Below, in pieces: positions 33,405 to 44,598 of a stretch of 64,000 nt of DNA (position 1 is its first letter; each line of letters opens with the position of its first letter). Both the position numbers and the translations under genes were made by a program. The stretch is from Conchocele bisecta (lineage: Eukaryota > Mollusca > Bivalvia > Lucinida > Thyasiridae), in NCBI GenBank assembly GCA_029237695.1, contig CM055274.1, positions 22,619,505 through 22,683,504 on the forward strand, in the 5' to 3' direction. Below the pieces are notes generated by a model. It saw only the letters and a program-made list of their open reading frames with translations, had not been told where the DNA came from and made no database searches.

Positions 33405-34862
33405 TATGTGATCAGTACAGCCTCAATGCGTGATGCTGCAGTTAAGCAATAAACAATTCTTACATTTATGTTGATTTAAACTGATAGTTATTAAACTCAT
33501 CGACTCATTTCAAAAGAAACTTGGCCACAATTTCTTATGAAATCAGTAAATATGTTTAATAAATATATTAAATCATCATGCAGGTAAGATCTTCTCTATA
33601 TACTGACCTGCTTCATGGTTACTAGGCAACTATCTCTGTCCCCACTAACACTGGGGCATCTGCCTGCTGAAATTCTGTAGGCTGCCGATTTGTTTCTCAT
33701 TTCATCTATGCATATATAATAACTTTTGACACTGCATGCGAATCATGTCAAATGACAACGAGATCATAGAAAACGCATTATGTGATCTGTACAGCCTCAA
33801 TGCATGATGCTGCATTTATGCAATTAATTAATCTTACATTTATGTTGATTGAACATTATATTTATTCAACTTGTTCACTGATTGCATGAGAAATGAGGCC
33901 TTGATTCTTTAATATGAAATCTGTAAACTTGTTTAATAAGTATATTAAATCATCACTCATCTAAGATCATCTCTATATACCAACCTGCTTCATAGTTGCT
34001 CGGTAACCACCTCAGTCCCCGCTGACACTGGTGCATCAGACTGCTGAAATTCTGTAGGTTGCTGATTGTTTTCTCATTTCCTCTATTCCTCTACAATAAC
34101 ATGGTTTGACACGGCATGCGAATCATGTCAAAATAAAGAAAGCACATTATGTGATCAGTACAGCCTCAATGTATGATGCTGCACTTATGCAATAAATAAA
34201 TATTACATGTATGTTGATTGAACATGACATTTATTAAACTCGTTGACATATTTCAAAATAAACTGTCTTTTTGGAAATCAGTAAATTTGTTTAAAAATAT
34301 ATTAAATCATCACTCGGTTAAGATTCTCTCTATATACTGACCTGCTTCATGGTTGCTAGGCAACTATATCTGTCCCCACTAACACTTGGGCATCTGCTTG
34401 CTGAAATTCTTTAGGATGCCGATTTGTTTCTGATTTCATTTATTCATATACAATAACAACTTTTGACAGTGGATGCGAATCATGTCAAATGAAAATGAGA
34501 TCAATACAGAAAACACGTTATGTGATCAGTACAGCCTCAATGTATGATGTTATACGTACGTAATAAATAATCTTACATTTATGTTGATTGAAAATTATAT
34601 TTATTCAACTTGTTCACTGATTGCATGAGAAACGAGGTCTCGATTCTTATGAAATCAGTAAACTTGTTTAATAAGTATATTAAATCATCACTCATCTAAG
34701 ATCATCTCTATATACCGACCTGCTTCATAGTTGCTCGGTAACCACCTCAGTCCCCGCTGACACTGGTGCATCTGACTGCTGAAATTCTGTAGGCTGCTGA
34801 TTTTTTTCTCATTTCCTCTATTCCTCTACAATAACACGGCATGCGAATCATGTCAAAAGAAA

Positions 34863-35022
34863 ACTAGAAAATGTGTTCATAGAACACGGATGCCCCACAT
34901 ATCGCTTTGATAATAAATAGGCCAAATTTACCCGAGCGTTAAAGTTTCGTGACGGACGGACGGACGGACGGACAAGGGTAACACTAAATGCCCCCTCCAC
35001 TATCGTGGTGGGGCATAAAGAG
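34863..35022. repeat. GAGCGTTAAAG/GGACGGACGG repeat inserted in the array
   Basis: It begins ACTAGAAAATGTGTTCATAG and ends CATCGTGGTGGGGCATAAA-like. The same opening occurs at 36619, before the 175-bp tandem block. Confidence 0.75.
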
Positions 35023-35689
35023 ACCACTACAGAAAACACATGTGATCAGTACAGCCTCAATGCATGATGCTGCACTTATGCAATACATAAATCTTACATT
35101 TATGTTGATTGAACATGACATTTATTAAACTCGTTGACTTATTTCAAAATAAACTTTGTCTAAATTGTTTTTAAAATGAGTAAATTTGTTTAAAAATATA
35201 TTAAATCTTCACTCAGGTAAGATCCTCTCTATATACTGACCTGCTTCATGGTTGCTAGACAACTATCTCTGTCCCCATTAACACTTGTACATATGCCTGC
35301 TGACATTCTGTAGGCTGCCGATTTGTTTCTGATTTCATCTATTCATATACAATAACATGCTTTGACTACTGCATGCGAATCATGTCAAATGAAAATGAGA
35401 TCACTACAGAAAACACATTATGTCATCAGTACAGCTTCAATGTGTGATGCTATATATATATACTTATGTAATAAATAATATTATAGTTAAGTTGATTGAA
35501 CATTATATTTATTCAACGTGTTCACTGATTGCATGAGAAACGAGGCCTCGTTTCTTATGAAATCAGTAAACTTGTTTAATAAGTATATTAAATCATCGCT
35601 CATCTAAGATCCTCTCTATGTACCGACCTGCTTCATGGTTGCTTGGTAACCACCTCTGTCCCCACTGATACTTGTACATCCGACTGCTG

Positions 35690-36010
35690 AAATTCTGTAG
35701 GCTGCTGATCTCATTTCCTCTAGTACTCTACAATGACAATACAGAAATCTTACATTTATGTAGGCTGCTGATCTCATTTCCTCTAGTACTCTACAATAAC
35801 AATACAGAAATCTTACATTTATGTAGGCTGCTGATCTCATTTCCTCTAGTACTCTACAATGACAATACAGAAATCTTACATTTATGTAGGCTGCTGATCT
35901 CATTTCCTCTAGTACTCTACAATAACAATACAGAAATCTTACATTTATGTAAGATTTCTGTATTGTTATTGTAGAGTACTAGAGGAAATGAGATCAGCAG
36001 CCTACATAAA
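35690..36010. repeat. 64-bp direct repeat x4 closed by an inverted copy
   Basis: The unit GTAGGCTGCTGATCTCATTT, then CCTCTAGTACTC, repeats four times. A single inverted copy follows, so the block can fold with any of the four. The twin at 39830-40085 has three direct copies. Confidence 0.9.
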
Positions 36011-36249
36011 TTCAGCAGTCGGATGTACTCGTTGACTTATTTAAAAATAAATTTGTCTAAATTGTTTTCGAAATCAGTAAATATGTTTAAAAAATATATT
36101 AAATCATCACTCAGGTTAAGATCCCCTCTATATACGGACCTGCTTCATTGTAGCTAGGCAACTATCTCTGTCCCCACTAACACTCGGGGATCTGCCTGCT
36201 GAAATTCTGTAGGCTGCCGATTTGTTTCTGATTTCATCTATTCATATAC

Positions 36250-36660
36250 AACTAGAAATGGACGCTTGTCGACAAGCGCATGTGTATCCCCCTCCCCAGA
36301 TACACAAGTAGTTTGAAAAAAGGGTGTTCGAGTTATGCTCCGGAGACAAAATCAGTGACGGAAAAACAAAGGGAGATAACTAAAGAATTAGTGATGCAAG
36401 AGTTGTCATTCTTGCGGGACACACCTTTAGGGTCGTGGTCTATGCATGTGTGAAGTTTCATGAAAATATTCCAAAGGGTGTTCGAGTTATGCTCCAGACA
36501 CGAAATCAGTGCACGAAACAACAAAGGGAGATAACTAAGAAATTAACGACGCAAGAGTTGTCATTCTTACGTGCGACACACCTTTGGGTCGTCTTCTATG
36601 CATGTGTGAAGTTTAATAAACTAGAAAATGTGTTCATAGAACACGGATGTCCCACATATC
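36250..36660. repeat. ~155-bp tandem repeat (GGGAGATAACT units), left block
   Basis: Units at about 36353 and 36509 share GGGAGATAACTAA, CAAGAGTTGTCATTCTTGCG, GTCTATGCATGTGTGAAGTT and AATATTCCAAAGGGTGTTCG. The left end CTAGAAATGGACGCTTGTCG may be the element edge. It resumes at 38790-39470. Confidence 0.85.
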
Positions 36661-36694
36661 GCTTTGATAATAAATGAGGCCAAATTGCAAGTAA

Positions 36695-37697
36695 AAATTT
36701 TCTTTTACCTGAGCGTTAAAGTTTTTGAAGCACCAAGTATGTGACCTTCACCCTGGGCTTGGCGGGGGCAGGACAAACATGGATTTGGCACATGGGCGGT
36801 AGAGGACCATTAGAGCAATGCATATATGAAATATGAAGCTGATCCGTGAAAGAAAACAGAAATTATAAGATATTTACCCGAGCATTAAAGTTTTTGAAGC
36901 ACTAAGTATATGATGTTAACCCTGGGCTTGGCGGGGCGGGACGAACGTGGATTTATGGTGGCACATGGGCGAAAATAAGGAACCCATTAGAGCAACGCAT
37001 CATATGAAATATGAAGTTGATCCGTGAATGGAAAGAAAAATTATAAGAAATTTACCTGAGCATTTAAAGTTTTTTGAAGCACCAAGTATAGGTGACCTTG
37101 ACCCCTGGGGATTGGCGGGGGCAGGACGAACGTGGATTTGGCACAGGGCGGTAGAGGACCATTAGAGCAATGCGTATATGAAATATGAAGATGATCCATG
37201 AAAGAAAACAGAAATTATAAGATATTTACCCGAGCGTTAAAGTTTTTGAAGCACTAAGTATGTGACCTTGACCCTGGCTTGGCGGGGGCAGGACGAACGT
37301 GGATTTGGCACAGGGCGGTAGACGACCATTAGAGCAACGCGTATATGAAATACATGTATGAAGTTGATCCGTGAATGGAAATAAAAATTATAAGATATTT
37401 ACCTGAGCGTTAAAGTTTTTGAAGCACCAAGTATGTGACCTTGACCCTGGGATTGGTGGGGCAGGACGAACGTGGATTTGGCACAGGGCGGTAGAGGACC
37501 ATTAGAGCAATGCGTATATGAAATATGAAGATGATCCATGATCCATGAAAGAAAACAGAAAGTATAAGATATTTACCCAAGCGTTAATGTTTTTGAAGCA
37601 CTAAGTATGTGACCTTGACCCTGGGCTTGACGGGGGGCAGAACGAACGTGGATTTGGCACAGGGCGGTAGAGGACCATTAGAGCAATGCGTATATGC
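36695..37697. repeat. ~175-bp tandem repeat, six units
   Basis: TTTACC.GAGCGTTAAAG starts recur near 36705, 36868, 37048, 37221, 37396 and 37568. Units also share GCAGGACGAACGTGGATTTG and GAGGACCATTAGAGCAATGC. Confidence 0.9.
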
Positions 37698-37739
37698 GTG
37701 TTCGAGTTATGCTTTGGATACAAAATCAGAGCACGAAAC

Positions 37740-38660
37740 AACAAAGGGAGATAAGTAAACAAGAATTCCGCGAATCAGATGCCTCGCCTTGTCCCGCCTT
37801 GACCTCGAGCCTGGGCCCGAAAGCAATTTTCACTGGCCCGAACATATTATACAATTATTGACTAGTGAACCATAGAATATCAGATTATATTCTATGGCTC
37901 ACTAGTCAATAATTGTTTTATTATATGATAATAGTCTGTATATAGCACTTACGACCTTATGCTACTAGACAAAAATTGAAAAAGAATTTGAAAAAAAAAA
38001 TGAAAAAAAAAAATGGAAAAAAAGTTTAAAAATTAAAAATAATAATGCTTGCTACTGGAGCCCAGATTTTTTTTTTAATAGTCCTATATTTATCTACATA
38101 TATCTGCACAGGTCTACATAATGCCACAATATTTTCAACACAGTTTACGGAAATGTAATATAATCATTTACCTGTATAAATTACCTGTAAGTGGTCAGTA
38201 GTCAGTTGCACATGCTAGCACATGTACAGGTGAATAGTCTGTATAGCACTTACGACCTTCTGCTACTGGACTAAAAATTGAAAAATAATTTGAAAAAAAA
38301 AATGAAAAAAAAAAAAATGGAAAAAAAAAGTTTAAAAATAATAATGCTTGCTACTGGAGCCCAGATTTTTTTTCCAGTCAAATTGAAAAATAATTTGAAA
38401 AAAAAAATGAAAAAAAATAATGAATAAAAAAAAAAAAAAAAAAAAAAATGACAAAAAAAAGTTTAAAAATAATAATGCTTGCTATTGGAGACCAGATTTT
38501 TTTTAATAGTCCTATATTTATCTACATATATCTGCAAAGGTCCACATAATGCCACAATATTTTATTCAACACAGTACCCAATGTAGTGATTTACCTGTAT
38601 AAATTACCTGGTCAGCAGTGGTCAAGCAGTGGTCAAGCAGTGGACATCTGCACATGCTAG
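37740..38660. repeat. A-rich repeats with a small palindrome
   Basis: Three loosely repeated blocks each have an A-run of the GAAAAAAAAAATG kind followed by AATAATGCTTGCTA.TGGAG. An imperfect hairpin AATTATTGACTAGTGAACCA lies at 37855-37912. No exon signature. Confidence 0.65.
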
Positions 38661-38789
38661 CCCATGCTTAGCACATGGTTCTCCCAGTTTCTATTGTTCT
38701 CTCTACAGGTAAGGTGTACAGAGCACACGAGAAAAGGTATACAGAGCAGACGAGAAAACAGGTCTTCATGCATTATTGTCCAGTTTGTA

Positions 38790-39470
38790 GAGTGCGCAAA
38801 ACAAAAAAGGGAGATAACTGAAAAATTAGCTACGCAAGAGTTGTCATTCTTGTGCGCGACACACCTCCGGGTCGTGGTCTATGCATGTGTGAAGTTTCAT
38901 GAAAATATTCCAAAGGGTGGTCGAGTTATGCTCCGGACAGGAAATCAGTGAGCGAAAACAAAAAAGGGAGATAACTCAAAAATTAGCTATGCAAGAGTTG
39001 TCATTCTTGTGCACGACACACCTTCGGTTCGTGGTCTAATTGAATGTGTTAAGTTTCATAAAAATATTCCAAAGGGTGGTCGAGTTATGGTCAATCAGTG
39101 CGCGAAACAAAAAAGGGAGATAACTAAAAAATTAGCTATGCAAGAGTTGTCATTCTTGTGCGCGACACACCTTCGGGTCGTGGTCTATGCATGTGTGAAG
39201 TTTCATGAAAATATTCGAAAGGGTGGTGGAGTTATGCTCCGGACACGAAATCAGTGCGAGAAACAAAAAAGGGAGATAACTCAAAAATTAGCTATGCAAG
39301 AGTTGTCATTCTTGTGCGCGACACACCTTCGGGTCGTGGTCTATGCATGTGTGAAGTTTCATGAAAATATTCCAAAGGGTGTTCGAATTATGCTCCGGAC
39401 AAGAAGTGTCTGCGGCGGACGCGGACGCGGACGCGGACGCGGCGTGCTGTCAAATCCATAGTATCCCCCG
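38790..39470. repeat. ~155-bp tandem repeat, right block, ending in GCGGAC repeats
   Basis: GGGAGATAACT recurs at 38809, 38967, 39115 and 39269 (148-158 bp apart). Because unit length can be a multiple of three, a 150-codon plus-strand ORF (39009-39461) runs through it, with a repeated ELSFLCATHLRVVVYACVKF. It is most likely repeat-encoded chance. A GCGGAC hexamer run lies at 39412-39442. Confidence 0.85.
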
Positions 39471-39829
39471 ACGGTAGTCCGGGGGATACAATAACATGCT
39501 TTGACTACTGCATGCGAATCATGTCAAATGAAAATGAGATCACTACAGAAAACACATTATGTCATCAGTACAGCTTCAATGTGTGATGCTATATATATAT
39601 ACTTATGTAATAAATAATATTATAGTTACGTTGATTGAACATTATATTTATTCAACGTGTTCACTGATTGCATGAGAAACGAGGCCTCGTTTCTTATGAA
39701 ATCAGTAAACTTGTTTAATAAGTATATTAAATCATCGCTCATCTAAGATCCTCTATGTACCGACCTGCTTCATGGTTGCTCGGTAACCACCTCTGTCCCC
39801 ACTGATACTTGTACATCCGACTGCTGAAA

Positions 39830-40085
39830 TTCTGTAGGCTGCTGATCTCATTTCCTCTAGTACTCTACAATAACAATACAGAAATCTTACATTTATGTAG
39901 GCTGCTGATCTCATTTCCTCTAGTACTCTACAATAACAATACAGAAATCTTACATTTATGTAGGCTGCTGATCTCATTTCCTCTAGTACTCTACAATAAC
40001 AATACAGAAATCTTACATTTATGTAAGATTTCTGTATTGTTATTGTAGAGTAGTAGAGGAAATGAGATCAGCAACCTACATAAAT
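39830..40085. repeat. 64-bp direct repeat x3 closed by an inverted copy
   Basis: Twin of 35690-36010 with one unit fewer; the inverted copy has two substitutions. Confidence 0.9.
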
Positions 40086-40910
40086 TCAGCAGTCGGATGT
40101 ACTCGTTGACTTATTTCAAAATAAATTTGTCTAAATTGTTTTCGAAATCAGTAAATATGTTTAAAAATATATTAAATCATCACTCAGGTTAAGATCCCCT
40201 CTATATAGGGACCTGCTTCATTGTAGCTAGGCAACTATCTCTGTCCCCACTAACACTCGGGGATCTGCCTGCTGAAATTCTGTAGGCTGCCGATTTGTTT
40301 CTCATTTAATCTATTCATATACAAAAACAACTTTTGACTGCATGCGAATCATGTCAAATGAAAAAGAGACCATTACAGAAAACACATTAGTTGATTAGTA
40401 CAGCCTCAATGCATGATGCTGCACTTATGCAATAAATCAATCTTACATTTATGTTATTTAAAAAGAAACGTGCCCAGAATTTCTTATGAAATCGGTACAC
40501 TTATATAGTAAATCATCACTCATGTAAGATCCTCTTTATATACTGACCTACTTCATGGTTGCTAGGCAACTAGCTCTGTCTCACGAACAGTTGTGCATCT
40601 GTCTGCTGAAATTCTGTAGGCTGCAGATTTGTTTCTCATTTCATCTACAATAACATGTTTGACGCTGCATGCGAATCATGTCAAATGAAAATGAGACCAC
40701 TACAGAAAACACATTGGGTGATCAGTACAGTCTCAATGTATGACGCTATGCTTATGTAATAGATATAACCTTACATTTATGTTGATTGAAAATTATATTT
40801 ATTCAACTTGTTCACTGATTTCACGTGAAACGAGGCCTCGTTTCTTATGAAATCATTAAACTTGTTTAATAAGTGTATTAAACCATCACTCATCTATGAT
40901 CCTCTATATA

Positions 40911-41171
40911 CAGTGGGGTCAGCGTGTAAGTGCACACACGAACGAACACAACAGGTTGGAACGCTCACCCCACTGCATTTCATGTGTAAAAAAAATGTAA
41001 ATATTTTTCTGCATTTTTTTTCATTTCGCATCAAAAGTGTATGTTGTTACCACTCAGTTGAACCGTCTCGGCGAGACGGTTCAACTGAGTGGTAACAGCA
41101 TACACTTTGGGTGGGTAGCGAACCAACCTGTCGTGTTCGTTCGTGTGTGCACTTACACGCTGACCCCACTG
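40911..41171. repeat. CAGTGGGGTC family, long form, inverted orientation
   Basis: The interior reads as the reverse complement of 28639-28904. Flanked by TA. Confidence 0.9.
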
Positions 41172-41515
41172 TACAGACATGCTCCATAGTATCTCGGTAA
41201 CCACCTCTGTCCCCACTAACACTTGTACATCTGCATTCTGAAATTCCGATTCGTTTCTCATTTCCTCTATTCATCTACAACGAAATGTTTTGACTACTGC
41301 ATGCGAATCATGTCAAAAGAGAATGAGACCACTACAGAAAACACATTAGGTAATCAGTACATCTTCAATGTATGACGCTATACGTATGTAATAAATAGAA
41401 TCTTACACATGGCACAGCCTAATTTCTAATGAAATCAGTAAATTCATTCAATAAATGTACTATTAAATCATCACTCATGTAAGATCAGCTCTATAGTGCG
41501 TGTCTTATAGACATA

Positions 41516-41616
41516 CAGTGGGGTCAACGTGGAAGTGCACACACAAACGAACACGACAGGCTGGAACCAACCTGTCGTGTTCGTTCGTGTGTGCACTTAC
41601 ACGCTGACCACCACTG
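41516..41616. repeat. CAGTGGGGTC-family 100-bp palindrome
   Basis: TA flanks; a few substitutions and one inserted base. Confidence 0.9.
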
Positions 41617-41704
41617 TACTTATGAGAAATATATAAATATGGATTATCAGATATGCAAGTATGTACAGGAAACATGAATATAACACATGCCATTCATGTA
41701 TGTA

Positions 41705-42300
41705 CATGTAGTGGAACAAGGGCATCGTTATCCCTAAGCTAATCCCCTCGCTGGCACCCTTGTTAATAAAAAGCATAAGTCCTCAGTGACCTTCACATTA
41801 GGCAGTCGGACGTGCGTCATGTGCAAAACAAAGCACACCCCTAGACACATTATGGCCAAATATTATAAGAATCAGTCAAGCAGTTCGTTAATTATTGAAT
41901 TAACACTTAACGCATTCTCCTTACAAAAAAGGTAAACACAAGTCCTCAGTGACCTTGAGTTTTCGGACGTTTTTCGTATGGATGAAACAAAACAAACTTT
42001 GATGGATTTACATTTATTGAGCATAGGCTGCATATGCAGCCTATACTCAATAAATGTAAATCCAATAATTCGCATTTGCCTTTCAAACAAGGTGAACATA
42101 CGTCCCCGGTGTCCTTGATATTGGGCGGTCGCACTTGGGTCGTATGCAAAACAAAGCACCAGCCCTACACACATTGTGGCCAAATATCATCAAAATCGGT
42201 GGAGTGGTTCATTAGTTATTGAAAAGATTAAAGGTATTACTAACGCACACACACGTACATGGATTACCGTTATATTTCCTCTTGCCTATCGGCGAGGGGA
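41705..42300. repeat. Dispersed molluscan-type repeat with inner duplication
   Basis: Two diverged halves (about 41760-41940 and 41940-42235) share CAAAACAAAGCAC.CCCTA.ACAC, TGGCCAAATAT.AT.A.AATC and GTTCGTTAATTATTGAA-like lines. The edges read CCCCTCGC and GCGAGGGGAT. Confidence 0.6.
42003..42064. repeat. Solo core of the GCATATGC foldback
   Basis: GATTTACATTTATTGAGCAT and its inverse around GCATATGC, without the outer arms. Confidence 0.8.
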
Positions 42301-42588
42301 TAATAACAAGCATCAAGCATGAAATACACTGACCTTCATAGTTGCTAGGCAACAATCCACCGCCACATCTGACTGTCTCTGAACAAATCAAAATTATGTC
42401 GTCTGCTATTTTTTGTATTCCTACATTTCTCTACAAGAACATATTTTGACAGTGCATGACAATCATCTTCCATTGAAGATGATTCTCATACACTGTCAAA
42501 ACATGTTTTATAGAGAAAGAAGACAAAAATGAAATAACAGCTGTTAACAATATATCATGATTGTGATTAATAAAACGACAGAACTTCA

Positions 42589-42885
42589 GGGCCCCGTTTC
42601 ACTGAACTTCTTACGACTAAAATGTTCGTAAGTGCAAATTTAAGATCCTCTGTAAATTCCAATTTATGGATTTACATTTATTGAGCATAGGCTGCATATT
42701 TATGGATTTACATTTATTTAGCATAGGCTGCATATGCTCAATAAATGTAAATCCAATAATTATTTACAAGAAAACAATGTTAATGTGAAATTTACAGACT
42801 ATTATAATTTTGCACTTACGAACATTTTAGTCGTACGAACACTTACGAACATTTTAGTTGTACAAAGTTTAGTGAAAAGGCCCCC
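42589..42885. repeat. GCATATGC-type foldback with scrambled core
   Basis: Complete outer ends GGGCCCCGTTTCACTGAACT and GTTTAGTGAAAAGGCCCCC. The core left arm is duplicated and one half lost; the right subterminal block is also duplicated. Confidence 0.82.
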
Positions 42886-43079
42886 AGACTTCTACTGCTG
42901 TGTTATATTTAACTTATTTATTTTTAAAAGCATTTATTTGACACTTAATGAGAATATGTAGACGATTCTCATAGCTGACAAAATACAATAAATATAAGAA
43001 ACACAGCTGATGACAAAATATATTTACCAACGGCTATGAATAACCAAACAAAACAATATGGTCTTCTGTTTTAGTTTAA

Positions 43080-43640
43080 TTTTGTATTTAAATTCTAAGT
43101 AGAAAAGGGGCAGATAATCCATGACGGTTTAAAAGTTTTATGGGTTTCCAGACAAAATTGTCAAATTCTATGTCCAAAATTGGGAGATAATCCATGACCC
43201 GGGGTCGAATCAAGCATTTAAATTAAGTTTACACATCTGCTGCGTAAGGAGGCAACATACCAAGTTTCAAGTATCTATCTAATACGGTTTAAACGCTTTC
43301 CGAGTTATAAGGTTTGTGACGGACAGACGGACGGGTGGACAGACAATGGTAAGAGTGGTAGGTCATAAACGTGGCTAAGTGATTCAACTTACTTAATTGT
43401 GAAGATAAAACGGCTATAGCCATGAGTGTGTAAAATACATGTATGTTAGATGTATCAATTGTCCAAATATTAAAGTCATCCTTCAAGTGATATTGAAGTT
43501 ATGGCATGATTAAGAAACTCTGACAATTGTTTTGACGTCAATGACCACAGACAGACGGACGTACGTACGGACGGAATGTCAAGAGCAAAGCAATACACCG
43601 CACTTGGTATTGTATAGGTAAGTTTACTAACTACTATGTG
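43080..43640. repeat. Dispersed repeat ending in GACGGACAGACGG
   Basis: Two diverged blocks end at GTTTGTGACGGACAGACGGA (about 43311) and ACAGACGGACGTACGTACGG (about 43550). This is the habit of the repeats at 2700, 6520 and 34950. No gene. Confidence 0.5.
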
Positions 43641-43682
43641 GACTGGCGGCTGAGACAAGTTACCTTATAATGTTTGCGACCA

Positions 43683-43986
43683 GTAGCCTATTTCATCAAC
43701 ATTGCAAAGTATACTTATCTAGCAAAGTATACTTTGAGGGAGAAATTTTCAATTTAAGGATAAATTTATTAATTTTTATTATACTGAATTTATTACATTA
43801 TCACAGCCATTTTGGCTGTGATAATGTAATAAAATCAGTATAATAATTCTGCATACTTTTAATCATCAAATATATGCAATCGTTAGTTCTGCATGAAATA
43901 ATGCATTTCTGAAAAATCAATGATTACTCCCTCAAAGTATCACTTTGCTAGTAAAGTATACTTTGCAATGTTGATGAAATAGGCTA
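43683..43986. repeat. GTAGCC-ended foldback MITE, full length
   Basis: Ends and centre as in 3516-3820. A second copy follows after only 13 bp. Confidence 0.9.
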
Positions 43987-43999
43987 CTGCTTAGCCCCT

Positions 44000-44278
44000 G
44001 TAGCCGATTTCATCAAGATTGCAAAGCATACTTATCTAGCAAAATATACTTTGAGGGAGTATTTGTTTATTTTTCCCGAAATGCATTATTTCATATAGAA
44101 CTATACCGACAGCATATGTGATGATTAACAGTATGCAAAATTATTATACTGAATTTGTTACATAAATTCAGTATAATAAATATTAATACATTTATCACGA
44201 CATTGAAAATTTCTCCCTCAAAGTATACATTGCTAGATACATGTAAGTATACTTTGCAATTTTTATGAAATAGGCTAC
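44000..44278. repeat. GTAGCC-ended foldback MITE, centre deleted
   Basis: Same ends; the central CAGCC palindrome is missing, leaving ACTGAATTTGTTACATAAATT. Confidence 0.88.
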
Positions 44279-44598
44279 AGATTAGACTGTTTGGGTTCTT
44301 ATATCTACATTGTAAGTCGCCCATCCCCAGATAGTTTCCCGCAGTAGGGTGGGGGTGGTGGGTTGGTGAAACTATTCACTGAATATATAATATAGCTGTA
44401 CGTTTTCCGCTTTATAGGTAACAGGTTGTACTATATCGCTACACCACGTTACACAGTAAATATGTGCGTAATAACATTTACACTTCTCGCATTAAAATAT
44501 AGAAAACACATGCATGGCGTTGACGTTCATACTTCGATATGTTATTGAGAGACAATTCTACAATATGACACAACAATAGTACCATAAACTTACCTATA

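Larger units (their letters stand above)
33420..36250. repeat. Tandem array part 1, ~370-bp unit in two alternating variants
   Basis: Each unit has GACCTGCTTCAT, a short palindromic motif, CTGTCCCCACTAACAC-like sequence, CTGAAATTCTGTAGGCTGC, GCATGCGAATCATGTCAAA and ATGAAATCAGTAAA. The motif alternates between GTTGCTAGGCAAC-like (33618, 34352, 35251, 36150) and GTTGCTCGGTAAC-like (33995, 34730, 35638). Plain spacing is 357-387 bp; the larger steps hold insertions. Confidence 0.92.
39487..41500. repeat. Tandem array part 2, ~370-bp unit
   Basis: It continues the array of 33420-36250. Motif sites are at 39775, 40223, 40558 and 41189, and an outlying one is at 42341. The stretch 39487-40320 is nearly identical to 35345-36245. 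A long-form CAGTGGGGTC element interrupts it at 40911. Confidence 0.9.

Noticed and set aside
35616..35974. Open frames with repeated MRSAAYINVRFLYC or CRLLISFPLVLYN
   Set aside because: They translate the 64-bp direct repeat and its complement.
39009..39461. 150-codon plus-strand ORF
   Set aside because: It is three rounds of a ~155-bp tandem repeat followed by a GCGGAC run. The repeated ELSFLCATHLRVVVYACVKF simply mirrors the DNA repeat.
33618..41201. Array units as functional exons of a gene
   Set aside because: Between AG and GT-like borders different units are open in different frames, and many have stops in any common frame.
33420..41500. CRISPR-like or protein-coding repeat array
   Set aside because: Units are ~370 bp, lack short repeats with unique spacers, and the setting is an animal genome.
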